The notes beneath the pieces were generated by a model, which made no database searches, had not been told where the DNA came from, and was given only the letters and a program-made list of their open reading frames with translations. A program made the position numbers and the translations under genes. From contig NW_026974140.1 in assembly GCF_037042905.1 (NCBI RefSeq), positions 12,101,001 through 12,165,000 of the forward strand: a stretch of DNA of 64,000 nt, written 5' to 3'. The DNA comes from Lytechinus pictus. Taxonomy: Eukaryota > Echinodermata > Echinoidea > Temnopleuroida > Toxopneustidae. Below are positions 1-13,100 of the stretch, piece after piece (the first letter of the stretch is position 1; every line of letters starts with the position of its first letter).

Positions 1-1572
1 TCATACAATTTCAGTGCCTTTATACAAATTTTGTTTTGAAAATCACCCTGTAATTGATTTCAATACACCTCAATGCAATCAAATTTACATGAAGATAAAA
101 AGATATTTTATGGTTATCTGTCTACATCAATAGGTAGGCCTAATGATATAATGAATGAGCCTTCTGAAAGTATAATTTTCAAAATATCCTGTGAACATTT
201 CATAAGTTCAAATTCTCAACATTTATATTTTCCTACCACCTGCCCCCCAAAAGGCCTTAAACCCAACAAGTCTGAAGATCAGTTTCACTTCTCATTCCAC
301 CTCACCTACTCCTTTCCCATCTACTTTTACATAAAAAAAATATAAAATGAGCTGCAAACAGCAACTAAGCACCCTCTTCTACCTTCCCTTCTTGTCTGTT
401 AATGTTCAAAATTTTGAACAAAGACGATCACCCTCACAAATTGAAAAATCAATTTTCCGCTCCAGTTCCTCAAACTGGCCTCCAAATTCAAAGCCAAGAA
501 ATGGGTGTTAAAAGGTAGAATGTTATTGTACTCCAAAGTTTACGCTATGGTTGGAAAGTCTTGAGGGATAATGTCAGTTCACTTCCCCCTTATCTTGTTT
601 GATATATAAAGTGCAAGAATCCCATAATCATGATAATATTTGGAGCTTTTCACATCCCCATTTACCAAACACTCAAAATGAAACAAAAACATCTTACTTT
701 ATTTCTATTGTGTGAGCAATTAACTTTACATGAAATATTATTGAAATATGACAAGCTTGCACTTTGAAGAGATAACCTGGACATGACATTGACAGACAAA
801 ACAGTGTCAGTATCAATAATACACCATTGTCCTTTTGGAAGTCACAGGAAGATGTCCCATATGAACATGATCTTGTCATTTAAGATTAACTTAATGAATA
901 TAAGATATGCCAATGTCTTTTTTAGCTTATTTGATTACAAGATTCAGGGGGGAAAAAAATCAAAGTAAAAAGGATGGGGATGAAACATTGCGATGATATA
1001 AATTTCTCTTTTGCTTCATGTGAAAGAGCAATACAATAGGAAATTTGTATAAAAATAGGTGTGTAAGAATAAACCAATGAAAAGTGCAAAACATTTTTAA
1101 ATCTATATTATCTTGATGAACACCTCTAAATTCGAAACCCCCCAAAATGATTTATCAAATGTTTAAAGGTGAAGGGACTTTTCTATAAGTCCTTATCAAG
1201 AGCCGATTCAGTTGCAAGAAAAAGCATAGGCCGTGTGAACTATTCATTTTTATCTTTTAACTTTAAGGTTCATGTTACAATTAGAATTCACATTCATACA
1301 TTTGATGAAATCATAACATTCCTCAAGGGTTAACTCAGGATACAATTGCCAGTAAAGAAAATCTCATGAAAGCAAATTTCTTGACTGCAATCATTGTATC
1401 ATAGTATTTTCCATTTGAAGAAAAAAAGAACTTCACATGTATTTGGAATTGCTATTTTTATTCTCATGAAAAAGTCAGCACAGTAACAAGCAAGATATAC
1501 ATGTATCATTTTTTTAAACATATGTTTTATACATACATTTTTCTGCATGATAATTCTGGGGTAATACTATAT

Positions 1573-1677
1573 CTGTAAAACGCTTAGACACGTCGTTCTG
1601 ATGTATTAAGCGCTATATAAAAGCAGATTATTATTATTATCATAATAATAATAATTCTTTATCTGAATAATAATAAT
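1573..1677 (+). mobile_element. L2-like retroposon tail with ATT/AAT microsatellite
   Basis: The sequence TTAAGCGCTATATAAAAGCAG (21 bases, 1606-1626) followed by (ATT)n resembles the 3' terminus of CR1/L2 retroposons or SINEs that share their tail, and parallels the tail at 13,550-13,600. The trinucleotide run then inverts to (ATA)n/(AAT)n around 1,640, forming a hairpin-capable microsatellite. No coding remnant is visible upstream, so it may be a very short 5'-truncated copy or a SINE. Confidence 0.5.
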
Positions 1678-2609
1678 GGTTCACTAAGCACACATTTAAC
1701 ACTTGCTAAAACAGATCTTGTAATCTTGGAGAAAATAGCATCTGAGTAAATTATTTATCTATCAAGTCACAATGGACTCCTCATACAGATATCATGACGG
1801 CATATAGTATATCTTTTATAATTTCATATAAATGCTTTCAGAAATAATAAACGCTGTAATTAAACAAATTTAGAACTACACCTGCTTCTCTACCCTTATT
1901 CTCTGAAAAATGGATTGCAATAGTTCATTCTGTTGACATCTGAGAATGATTAATGACAAGGTGAAAAACTAAGAGAAATTGTCCTTTCCCTTCCCTCTCA
2001 AATAAATTCAAACATAATCAAATATGTAATCACAGGAAGAAAAAAATTCTCTCAATAAATTGAAATTATTATGATAAATTTGACTCTTATCCAAATTTAC
2101 ACCATTTTAGAATAGACCTTTGAACAGGAAACCATAGCAGAAGTAAAATTTAACTCCCAAAAGCCATGATTTCGGAAGTTTGACCTGGGGTTTCAAAAAA
2201 GTATCCTGACCCCATATATAAAATTCTGTTGTTGGTTCTATTCAATCTGTATAGGCACAGGGAGAAGCATTTTTCAAAGGAACAATTACTGGATTAATAA
2301 TTGAAAAAAATGTTTATTCAAACTGTAGTTAATAATTGACCGTCAAATTGTAAATGAGTCTAAAATTTTCTCCCAGCAGCTTTCAAACATTCTTGTGGTT
2401 TTCCATGAAAGTTTAACAGGTTTATGAAATTTGGGAGGAAGAGTTTCAAGAAATGAATGAAAAACTAAAGATAACCTATGCAATATAAATGAGAAAATGA
2501 TTAATATGGACTGGAAGAATCTAATAACAACGATTTGGACAGTCCATTCAGTCCAACTGCCTTTTTTTCACTCATATTTAATAACAAACATTTGTTTCGA
2601 ATTTGTTGC

Positions 2610-3060
2610 TCCAACAGGTTCTCCAGGGCTCCACACTAACCCTTTTTTTATACTGCTCCAACCTGACCATGTCGGACCAGTACATACCCAGTTTTTTCAT
2701 TTTTTACTGGACCGAACCTAAAATTTACTGGTCCCCCCAAATAAAGAAAAATATAAAAAAAGACTTGACTTTATTTTGCCATCTTTATTGCTTTTTGTTA
2801 CCCCCCCCCCAAAAAAAAAAAAAAAAAACCAAACAGTGCACAACCACAACATAATTCATGAAAGCCATTTTTTTAGACGCCAGAGCTACTTTTATAATTG
2901 ACAAAAAAAGAAGAAAATATATTTTGTATCAGTTTAATCTTACTCACTGGTCATGTCGGACCAGTAAATTTGGCTTTTTCTGAAAAGTTACTGGCCCGAC
3001 AGCAATTTTAACCGGTCTAGGACCGTCGGACCAGTGCCAGTGTCACGCGCTGGGTTCTCG
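2610..3060. repeat. Repeat-like stretch with multiple GGACCAGT/ACTGGWCC words
   Basis: GTCGGACCAGTA occurs near 2,671 and near 2,956, GTCGGACCAGTG near 3,025, and inverted forms ACTGGACC and ACTGGTCC near 2,706-2,734. The outer parts (CCAGGGCTCCACACTAACCC and GTGCCAGTGTCACGCGCTGG) are also similar in composition to an inverted pair. This suggests a degraded mobile element of about 450 bp, interrupted by C10A18 at 2,801. The element type is unknown. Confidence 0.4.
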
Positions 3061-5005
3061 ATGGTGTACAAATGTGGAAACTGCCTAATGTGCCTTTCAA
3101 CATCTATATGAGAAAGAGTTAGAAAAATGTCAATTCAGAAAAGTAAAACAATAATTTGTCACCGACTACCTGTAATAACTTATGTCAAAGTTTGACATTG
3201 ACTTGTGACAAATCTTGACGAATTGAAAACTTGACTCCCAATGGTGATGACCTCTAGGTTGTTGACCTGTATTTACACTTCTTGCTAGTTGCTATCATTG
3301 TAATCATATTTCTGCATCAGGTAAATTGGCATTTCAAGTGGCTTTGTCTACCTCTTTGTTCAGACAAAGATGAAAAATAATACTTTTGGTGTTTTGGCTA
3401 GACAGTGATGAGAAAATAAACATCAAACAGTTTACCCTAATGACCACATATCAGTCCCTATCCATTTATTCCGGAGCCTCTCTTAGCACCAAAAATATTT
3501 CTATCCCTTCCCCCAAAATGGACAAATACTATGAAAGATGCAAGAGCTGTCATTAATTGATGAAATGGTTCAGATTGAAAGGCACTGTATAATATCTTGC
3601 ACAGCATCAAACTCCCCCCCCCCCCTTGTACACACAGGGGACTAGATGTCCAACTGGTGAATGCCCTGGCAACAAAACTTTTTATTCATGTGATACTTTT
3701 CAGTTGTACAGCCTGGTCTTTCCTCAGGTCTTTTTGTTCTCCCGATGCCCGGAGGAGCGGCCGTCATGGAAGATTTTTTTCTCTTTGTGCTACACGACAG
3801 TTTGTACAATAAGGCCAATTTGTGGCATCTTGCAGACTTGGATGTGAAAAGAGATGGCTGATCCATGTGGTTCATTGGGCTCTCTTTTAAGGTGAAAGGC
3901 AACTATGAAGTTTGCAATAAGATGGTTTAAAGTGAAACATTTGCATCTTAACCTTATTTCGTCATAAAATGAAGAGTTCGATAAAACCAGTTTTCCTAGA
4001 CTTATCCACACAAATTGATGACACTATCCTAGTCCAAATGGGTGTTTTATCTATCTCTTCAGTGCACCATTAAGTTTAATGAGTTCACTTTGAATGAAGA
4101 TCTAATACTGTTTAATCCCCTAACAATATCCCCTTGACCAATGCTGACCAGCTATGACCCTACTAAATGATGGCATCATTTTAAATCTTGATTATGAAGG
4201 AAATTACTCTCTTTTCTTCATTGCCCAACAACAATTGATCGCATCCACCAGTCCCCCATACCAACCTATTCCCCCAACAGTCAAACCCCTTTCTCCCCAG
4301 CCAAAGTATCAAGTTTATGGGAATAAAACCCTCCTTTGGTTACTTTCTACTTCAATAAGCCTAATCAGCTTTATGGCAAGCTTACAAATCAATGTTGGTC
4401 CGTTCAGCAAACACTGGTTGCTCTATAGGCCAGCTTTCAGGGGTTTACCAATGAAAGGAAGTGAGATTATTGAAAGAAAAGTGAGTCTCTTATCCACAAA
4501 AGGGAACATTTTGAAATTCTTTTGATAAATATTGGGAATTATAGCACCTGATCCAAGCACAATGACTTCCTAAATAAAATCTTTAACGAAAATGAAGCAA
4601 TTTGTAAGGAACATTTTTAACTAGGTTAAGGACCTTATCGCATATATTAAACCCCTCAAGGTTAAGTAATATTATGAAAATACACATATTTAGGTTCTAG
4701 CTAGGAAATCAATATTACCAAACAATGACATAAGTTTGATTCTCAGGGGATAGGCTGGAATGTAAGATTTAAAACAGTTTGGAATGTGTGAAAAATACAA
4801 AAGAACCACCATAAATTTGCTCAGGTAAACACTTTTAACTTGAAAGGAGTTTATTGGGAATTATAAGGCTGTCAGAAAAATATATCCATATTCTTATCAA
4901 ACTGATTCTTCATCAGTGACAAATTATAGTTGAAAAGACATTTTCATACTTGCATACAATTAACACTTGTTTAGAAATAGAATTAAAAACAAAAAATAAA
5001 GCATA

Positions 5006-5037
5006 AAGAGAGAGAGAGAGAGGGAGAGAGAAAGAGA
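5006..5037 (+). repeat. (AG)n microsatellite
   Basis: An uninterrupted AG run of about 16 bp is followed by AGGGAGAGAGAAAGAG. It is a simple sequence repeat in an intron. Confidence 0.9.
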
Positions 5038-8000
5038 TGGCAGAAAGTCACAGCCTGATATGATTTCAGGAAGAAATCTTTTTCGTTGACAGTCAAATGA
5101 TCCTGAAATGATCTCTAACCCATAAAGCTATTAAAAACCAATCAAACATCTTTTTAAATACCTTTCAAAATTTCATGGTTGATGAGTTGATACTAATATG
5201 TAGACATTTATCATCCCAAATCTTGATTCAATCAATTCACTTTGTATCGCCATCACCACTTTTTTTCTTCTTCAAATTTCTAAAACCTCTTCCCGATAAA
5301 TAGAAATAGGGACACAACTTCCGATATTTAACTAAAACTTTTCAGACTCTGTTATATTTTGTTCAATTTTTTACTTTAGGAGAGAGAAAAATGTCATGAT
5401 TGTCCATTTGTTTTCAAATAATTTTTTTTCAGTGCCAAGTACTGTAGGCCTGACAATCCTTCTACCCATTTGTAACAGACTGCACAACGTACACACATGT
5501 GTTCCATCCCATACATACCAAAATAAAAACTAAATAAAATAGATTACAACCCACCTGTATCATGAAAATGCAGTTGCATTTTTAAAAATTCAAACAGCAA
5601 TTTTTAACTTTTCAGTAATAAAGTTCAAAACTTTTGTTTAAAATGTAAAAATATAAAATACCTTCTCGATTGATAATGTATGGTACACCAGATTCTTTAA
5701 AGCATTTTTACTGCGAACATGTTTGGGTATATAAAATTTATTTAAAAAATTGTCAGTATATGATTTTAGAATGACTTTAATTTGACATCTATAACATTTC
5801 ATCAAGGTACGTGGGTTGACCTTAACCTATTTTTCTTCCATTTATTCTGTCACTGAACATTCAGATATAAGATTTGTGGCTGTGTGAGAAATGAGTAATG
5901 GAAATGAGGGATGAAAGCGAGAGGAATAGCCAAAAGCAAAAATATAATTAATAACAGGACCAAGTTTGACAAGTAACCAAAAGATATCCAGAAGGGTTAA
6001 GAAGTTATTGGAAGGTGTCGATATACATGTTGATTGCTATCTTAATATCAACTTACTTCCATACACCAGTGACACCACTACAGTGGGTTCATATGCTTTT
6101 TATATTAACCGTCATAATACTTTATTTTAATGAAAATTTATTTGCTTCTGGAATGTGTGAATTTGTTGCTGTTTTTCTGACAGACCATCCTAAATCTAAT
6201 CAGATGAAACTTTTTCATACCAGAATAAAAAAAGATCATTACCGACATAATTTAGACTACACTTTTAAATTTAAATGTATTAGTAGTATTGACCGTTGGC
6301 TCAAGTACATGGATTTCCATTTTCAGATTTTCTCTTACACAAGACATACCACATTTCTTCATATACAGATTTTTATGATTATTCATTTTTCCCATCCTCC
6401 CTGACCCCACACAGACAATGATAAACTGGGGTCATGACCTTCTGGGCCATTCAAATATAGGAATTTGAACGTGATACACGTTTGCACAATAAACATGTCA
6501 TTCGTACCCATCTCAGCATACATGTGGGATTAACAAATCAAAACACCGGTAAAGAAATGAATGGAGATAAATGTCTATTTTGTTGTCTCATCCACAATGC
6601 ATTAATATCTAGAACAATGGCAAAATTTGTGTGTTTGTCCTTTCTTTTTCCCAAAGTGAAAGAGTGAGGAATCAAAATCATATGTGTTTTTCTCCCCTAA
6701 ACAAGAAAATGAATTCAACATTTCAAATGCATTCAAATTCTACTAGAGGATCTTTCCACAGGTGAGACTGAGAAGGAAATAAAGACAATTGCACTGATTA
6801 TTTAAGTCCTCAGGAGCAAAACTTCATAATTTTAAACTTTAGAACTTTTGACTGAAAAAAAATCATAGCTAGCATATGTACAGGAGTTGATTTTTAAACT
6901 CTGAATCGATACTTCTACGCCAAGAACATATTTGATTATTGCCCAAAAAACAGAAAAAGAACCTATGGTACCAAACTTCTTGAGAATACAAACAAAATGT
7001 TTCATTTCAGGGTTATCTTGATAGCTTCTTTGAGCAGTGATCTGTCATGGTAGATACAATATCTGCAAAACCAACTTCCTTCTCCGATGCCTGACAGAGA
7101 TTACACCCATGGGTCCTTTGAACAAACAACACAACAAATGCAGGGGTATGCGGTGGTGGAAAGAACCTAGGCCAAGTCCACTGGGGTCAGGCTAAAATAC
7201 GATATCATTTAGGGCTACAGATGGGTCTATGGAGCCAACAATTTTCAAGACAAACATTTGTGTACAGTTCTAGAATGGCAACCAAAGGGGGAATGTCACC
7301 CTTGCCACTTCTGGAAAAGTTTACTTTGAGGTCAAAAGTTGGAGAAAATGAAACTAAGCTCATCTTTCTTGTTAACATTTATGACTAGCCTTCAAAGCAT
7401 AGCTTACAGGCAGCATTAACCATTCTCATACATCACAAACTTGTGCATGAAATTCTGAATAAAGATTGCTGACAGATAAAGAATCATATTATTTTTTGTA
7501 AATTTCAAAATCGCAAATTAACTTTTTTACCCCTGTGAACATAACCTTTAAAAAAAGAAGGAAATTGCTCAATTTGTCATTATAATGCAAATTCGTAATC
7601 CAATTGGCATTGCTAAAAATAAATGGAAGTAATTGATAATTCTTTGATTGATGAGTGAAGGAAATAATCAATTCCAACTCAATAGAAAAGGAAATAATTG
7701 CAGTGTTTGCAGTTTCCACTTTTTATAAAGAACATCCCCCCAATAAATTTCCACCAAATATTATCTTGGAATTTTGGAAACTTCAACCTTGGTTTCCAAA
7801 AGATAAAATTTCCATATCATTCAGTCTGATTAATTTCAAGACATTCATATCCATCATCTTGATGCAGAAATGTATTAAATATATCGTAAACAAACTTTTA
7901 TTTATAATAGAGTTTTGATATTGTCTATTGTGAAGTTAATTACATGTGGTTATTCATCTTTAATTGCATGTCATGCATGTAATAACATTTGCTTTGTCAG

Positions 8001-9083
8001 TGAGATGTTAATTTCATCCCAAAATATATTCTATCCCATTTTGGGTCAATATCCTACTGCCCCCAAAACCACAAACTCATATTTTTAACCAAAAACATGT
8101 GATAATCACAATAGGTATTCCTCAAACTTAATTTGTCAAGGTATGAACACCATGCCTTACTGACAGATAATTCACATATAATTTGATGAGTGTGAGTGTT
8201 GTTTGCACATTCAAAAGTGAAGGAATTTATGCGGTATTTTTGTATCTCATGTTTATTTCAATAAATAATATATAAATTGAAATAAATCATAGAACCACTT
8301 ATGTTTTTTCTATAGAAAGAAAAGGCTTTAAATTGCAATAACCATACTACATTCGTGCATGTGTGAACATATTAGGAGTAGTCTCAGAAGTGGGCTATTC
8401 CATTTCGTATCCAGGGGTAAGGTGAGAACAAGAATGTCAGGGGCCAAAGGTGAACTCACATCTTCTGCGTTTCAATCATCACTCTCATTAGGAGCATACA
8501 GATGTAAGCTTTGTTGGGTAAGATATGTGCCTAAAATCTCCCATCTTGGTATACTCCTTTTAACCCCTGCTAAACTATTTCAAATAATCCAAGATTTCTT
8601 GTGGAAAAGACGCTTCCCCCATGGATCAGAGTCTCATCAAAATGCAATCTAATCAAACAGTCTTGATTTGAGGGAATTCAAAATAACTTGATTCGGTATT
8701 TCACAGCTGGTTGAAGAGGCCTCTAAAACTGGAAAAACATCTCATTTCGGTAGCAGAGTTTGGGTAGAAAACAAAGGCAAAGACTGTTTTCTTTTGCTTG
8801 CTTCTGAATACCAATTGAATCTTCAAGGAGTGGCCATTCCTTTGAGACAGAGAATTGCAATTGGTTTTCTGTACTTTCTCATATTACTTTGCTTTCTTAT
8901 AATGATTTTTTTTTTTAATATCACCAAGAAAACTAAAACAACCTGATCATAAAGAAACCTGTACAGAAAGGACCACACATTGTAGTTCTTGATGGATAGA
9001 AAAAGCAAAAATATTTATTTATGCTCCAAACATAGAGGAAAGGGAAGGGGGAAGGCTGCAAGAAAGAAGAAATTGTGTCTTAC

Positions 9084-10172
9084 CTGAATCTTCAGCAATG
9101 ACGATCAATTCAAAATTATTCTGGTCCTCATAATCCAAGGCATCGGTAACCTGGATCACTCCACTGGTAGAACCAATGGTGAAAAGACCATTATAATCAG
9201 ACTCCAATCGGAAGTTGACCATCCCATTCGAGCCGCTGTCCGCATCATCAGCAAAGACTTGGACAATGTCAGCATTGGGGAGGTTATTTTCTGTAATCAT
9301 AGGGGAGTAGGAACCTTGAAAAACTGGTGCATTGTCATTGACATCTGTCACAGTGATGGTAACAGTAGTGGAGCTAACTTGAGTGGAGTAGCCCTGATCT
9401 TGAGCACGGATGGTCAAGGTGTAAGATGACCTTTGTTCATAGTCTAGAGCGGCATTGACAGAGAGTACTCCAGTGACAGCATTGATGGCAAAAGCTTGAC
9501 CATTGTCACCACTGAAGATGGAGTATCTAATGATGGAGTTGAGTCCTTCATCAGGATCAGAAGCAATGATCTTCAAGAACTCCAAACCTATGGGTGTGTC
9601 TTCATCCAAAGTAGCTTCATAGGGTGTCATTGAGAATGCTGGAGCATTGTCGTTGACATCTGTGATGTAGATGGTAACATTCATGGTGCTTGACTGAGGT
9701 GAGGTGCCTTTGTCTGTTGCCTGCACCAGGAGATTGTATGAGGACTCTGTCTCACGATCCAATGAACCGGTCACTTGCATGTTGCCTTCAACTCTGCTTA
9801 CAGCAAAAGGCACACCGGATGTCAGCAAGTAATACTCCACATAGCTGTTCCGCTCCACGTCCTTATCTTCTGCACGTAGGACCATGATGATGACATTGGT
9901 ACGGGTGTTCTCTGCGATTTCAACAGAATCGGGGCTTGTGAAGCGAGGAGCATTGTCATTGATGTCAGTCACGATGATGGAAACCTGTGCTGTACTGGAC
10001 CTCCTGTTTGCTGGGTCAAGCGTCATGTCGGATGCAACCACTTCAAGGTTGTAGAAGGACTCTTCTTCTCTGTCCAAGTTCCTGATGGTCACTATGGTTC
10101 CATTGGGGTACACTGTGAACCTCTTAGATGGGTCACCTGAAACAATGCTGAACTGCAGCTCTCCATTCAAGC
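9084..10172 (-). CDS. Giant cadherin, exon 4 of window (end of r18, r19, r20, start of r21)
   Basis: This 1,089-bp exon has phase 1 at both ends. The acceptor is TCGGTGCAG|GCTTG (AG at 10174-10173). The donor is TTCAG|GTAAGA at 9084/9083. Joined to the previous exon it gives ATDLDSG-LNGELQFSI, a normal EC Ca2+-motif sequence. It completes r18 (LDREEESFYNLEV, ANRRSSTAQV, TDINDNAPRF; linker 9952-9966). It then encodes r19 (linker 9646-9660) and r20 (linker 9331-9345), both canonical. It ends inside r21 after LDYEDQ...VIAEDSG. The remainder of the protein must lie beyond the left edge: I find no DxNDN-type coding sequence on either strand in 1-9083. Sequence upstream of 10173 stays open in frame and would begin with a signal-peptide-like stretch. 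I treat this as read-through of the pyrimidine tract, not as a true start. Confidence 0.95.
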
Positions 10173-13100
10173 CTGCACCGAGATAGAATAGAAATAAAAA
10201 CAACAAGAATACAATTAATTTCCTCTGTAGCAATACATTTAGCATATTCTTCTAATACTTATTATTTGTTTGTTGTTTTTTAGTAATGACTCGTTACTAG
10301 TAAGTATAATGATTTTCATTCTAACTTTGCGTGACAGACAAATTCACAACCACAAGGTTTCACTAAACAAAAAGCTGTCATAGGTTAACATCGCAATTCC
10401 TGCCATTTCTTTCAAAACATCCCCTATGTTTCTTATCATTTGAACATCAAAGCCAGACAAGCCTTCTATTAACATCATATGCAAACGGCAATTAGCACCT
10501 TCACCCCTGTCCCTCCACACAAGGCATTCATTTGATTTGAACAATTTTGTTCCAACCATTCGATATTCCCAAGCAATCCCCTTCATATCCAGTCTTACCC
10601 CCCAAAGAGGATCCAAACAAGAACAAGTTCATCATAACCAGCTCTCATTTTTCACTGACAGCCCTAACTTTGAAGGTCAAACTTTTCTGATTGTGTGGAT
10701 AAAATTTTCAGTTCAGAGGGGAAGATGACATGAACATCTGCTTTTGAAAAACCAAGGTTTGTGAAATTATTTTGGTATACATTGACACAAGTCCTATTGA
10801 TTATATTATATTAAAAAGAAGTTATTATTAACACGGTTTAAAATCTATCAAATTCTATTAGGAATATTCATTACTAATTTAACATAATATAATTTGACAT
10901 TATTGAATTGCACGTTTTTGTAAACAATGGGGGGGGGGGTAAGCATAGGCCTTTTAGATGGAAGTTACAGGGTGACATGTTTTAATGATTGAGAAAGATT
11001 TGTATCCATGGAAAACCTTCCATAAGCCAGGGCTTGGATCACAACAAGTAGGGATTTCTGTGAGCTAATCATACAGCAGTGATACACAGTCTCACTGTAT
11101 ATGAATTCTGAATCTAGCCATGATCAAATGTTATCACATTCATATATCCTTCTGGAAGGATACAATGGTAGCATCATACCAATTCTCTGACTAGTACACT
11201 ATTCCCACCTGAACTTTGGAAACTAAAGAGAAATGGGGGGAAAAACTTCATCACAAATAGTCTGTACCTCTGGGGACAATGCCAGCGGTTGCTTTGTTAT
11301 CGACACTGCTATCCCTAATCTTCTGACAAAATGCATGGGAGTGTTTCATGGGCTCAGCGACAAATTACAAGGGTCCTTATGTTTCAAGCCTCGGTCTAAG
11401 AAAATGAAGTTACATTCTTTTGACTTTCGCAATTTTTGTCAAGTTAGAGGCTTTTCAGGTAATTTATTCGTAATTTTGGCACTCCCCTGATGCATGTTGT
11501 GATTTCCTAGCATTGATGGAATGACCTACATTTTTAGAAAAATCTGCCAGAAAATAAATTGAGACCTAAATCCAAAGTATTTCTAGCCCGGTATTTGTTG
11601 CCTAATGCAAGATGTGTTATGACATTTTATACTAGTAAATGTTACTGGCGACATGGTTCTTGATGAAAAAAAACCTGGCAGAAAGTGAGACTACCAATTA
11701 CTGAATTGATACTTGCTTAGATTATATCTAATTCCTCCATTTGTCAAAGGGTAGGTACCATTATTACTTTTGAAATATTTGATTAAAAAATTCACAAAGA
11801 TTATAGAATCAGTGCTCAAATGTAAACCAGCTGTCACACTTATGACAAGTTTGTATTTTTTTTTCATGTGTTTATTAAAAACCATAACTATATATATGGA
11901 CACAAAGTGCTTATGATGAGTTTGAGAGTAATATAAGGCCAAAACTACAGGGGATAAAAATTGTATGAAGATATCTCCAGAAGTAGAAGTTTCAGTTAAC
12001 AGTGTTATGACAAGAACTATACTGACACTCTGAAGGGACCTGTGACTATCATAAAAAAGATGTGTAGACTATAATGTTTTTTATCTAAAGGTTGCCGAGA
12101 GGGTAATGTTTATTGATGCCAAAGTAAGACAAAATTTGCCCTTGGCCTCACTATCTTTTCTCACTTCTCTGACAATAGAAACAATGATCTTCTTTTCCTC
12201 TCATCCTATACAATTATGACAGGGTATGATCGAAGCATACTTCCTTTGTCGTGCAAACATAGTGGTATGATTGATGAGACAAAATCCTGTCGATTGGCTT
12301 TTAGAATCTGAAGATGTTTAGCCCTGCTTAGCGAGGTCCCAAATACATCAACACACATTATCAAGCTACAATAGGATCAGCATGATAAATTGCTTTTGAA
12401 TTCCATCTTTACAAATACCTTAGGGGTGGGGGTCATGTTCATATTGAATTGACAAAGGGGTGAAGATGCACTGAAGCTTTTCCTCCTATAGGCCATGATC
12501 AATGCACTGATCACTGTATTTTACAGCAGGCGATAAAAACACCAGCAGTTGACAAGCATACCTGTTGCTACCATTCCCTTTTTCTCTCTCACCGTTAGCC
12601 TCTGTCCGCCTCTCATACTAATTTCCATTTTTTTGTTAAATCCTTCATCCCTTTGCACTTTAATAGATTTTATGGATTATCTCTGCACGCGATTAAGGCT
12701 GAGGGATAATGTGCAATGGATTACCTGCAGAGGCAAAGAGCTTTAGCAATACATTAGCGTAATGTATTGCCTGGTAAATGAATGTTGGGATAAAATATAG
12801 CTATTTAATCATGCTCAGAGCATAGTCACATATTGATTGTTTACCTATAGAAAGCATTGTTAAAACACCAAGCCATAAATAAACTCATGAGATCATGATT
12901 CAATTAACATGATCAATTACCTACAGGGTATATTATCAATGAAGAAAAATAGTTTTATGAAGTTTCAGACTGGAAGTCAAGGGCTTAGTCAAGGGCTTAG
13001 ATCTGCCTGTAACAATGCAATTCGTTCTCTAGTTCTGTCCCGTTAAGATTACTGCAATGGTCTTCTCTCTAACATCCCCATTACTCAAGTTGATCACATT

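Larger units (their letters stand above)
1..9083 (-). other. Cadherin intron, 5' part (continues beyond left edge)
   Basis: It follows the donor TTCAG|GTAAGA at 9084/9083; the acceptor is not in the window. It would splice to an exon entering in phase 1 that finishes repeat r21. I looked for the expected minus-strand DxNDN codons and found none here. The region is AT-rich and holds an L2-like tail (1,575-1,676), a repeated GGACCAGT-containing stretch (2,610-3,060), C10A18 and C12 tracts, and an (AG)n tract at 5,006. The rest shows nothing I can support. A very short exon could escape notice. Confidence 0.75.

Noticed and set aside
4154..4525. Plus-strand frame of 123 codons
   Set aside because: No recognisable domain, coding bias or splice evidence; treated as chance.
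6015..6404. Plus-strand frame of 129 codons, hydrophobic start
   Set aside because: Phe/His/Ile-rich translation of AT-rich sequence with no domain; expected by chance in a window of this size and composition.
7655..7918. Possible continuation exon of the cadherin in the left-hand intron
   Set aside because: Wrong strand, and no DxNDN, LDRE or ATDxD motif; no minus-strand frame in 1-9083 shows these either.
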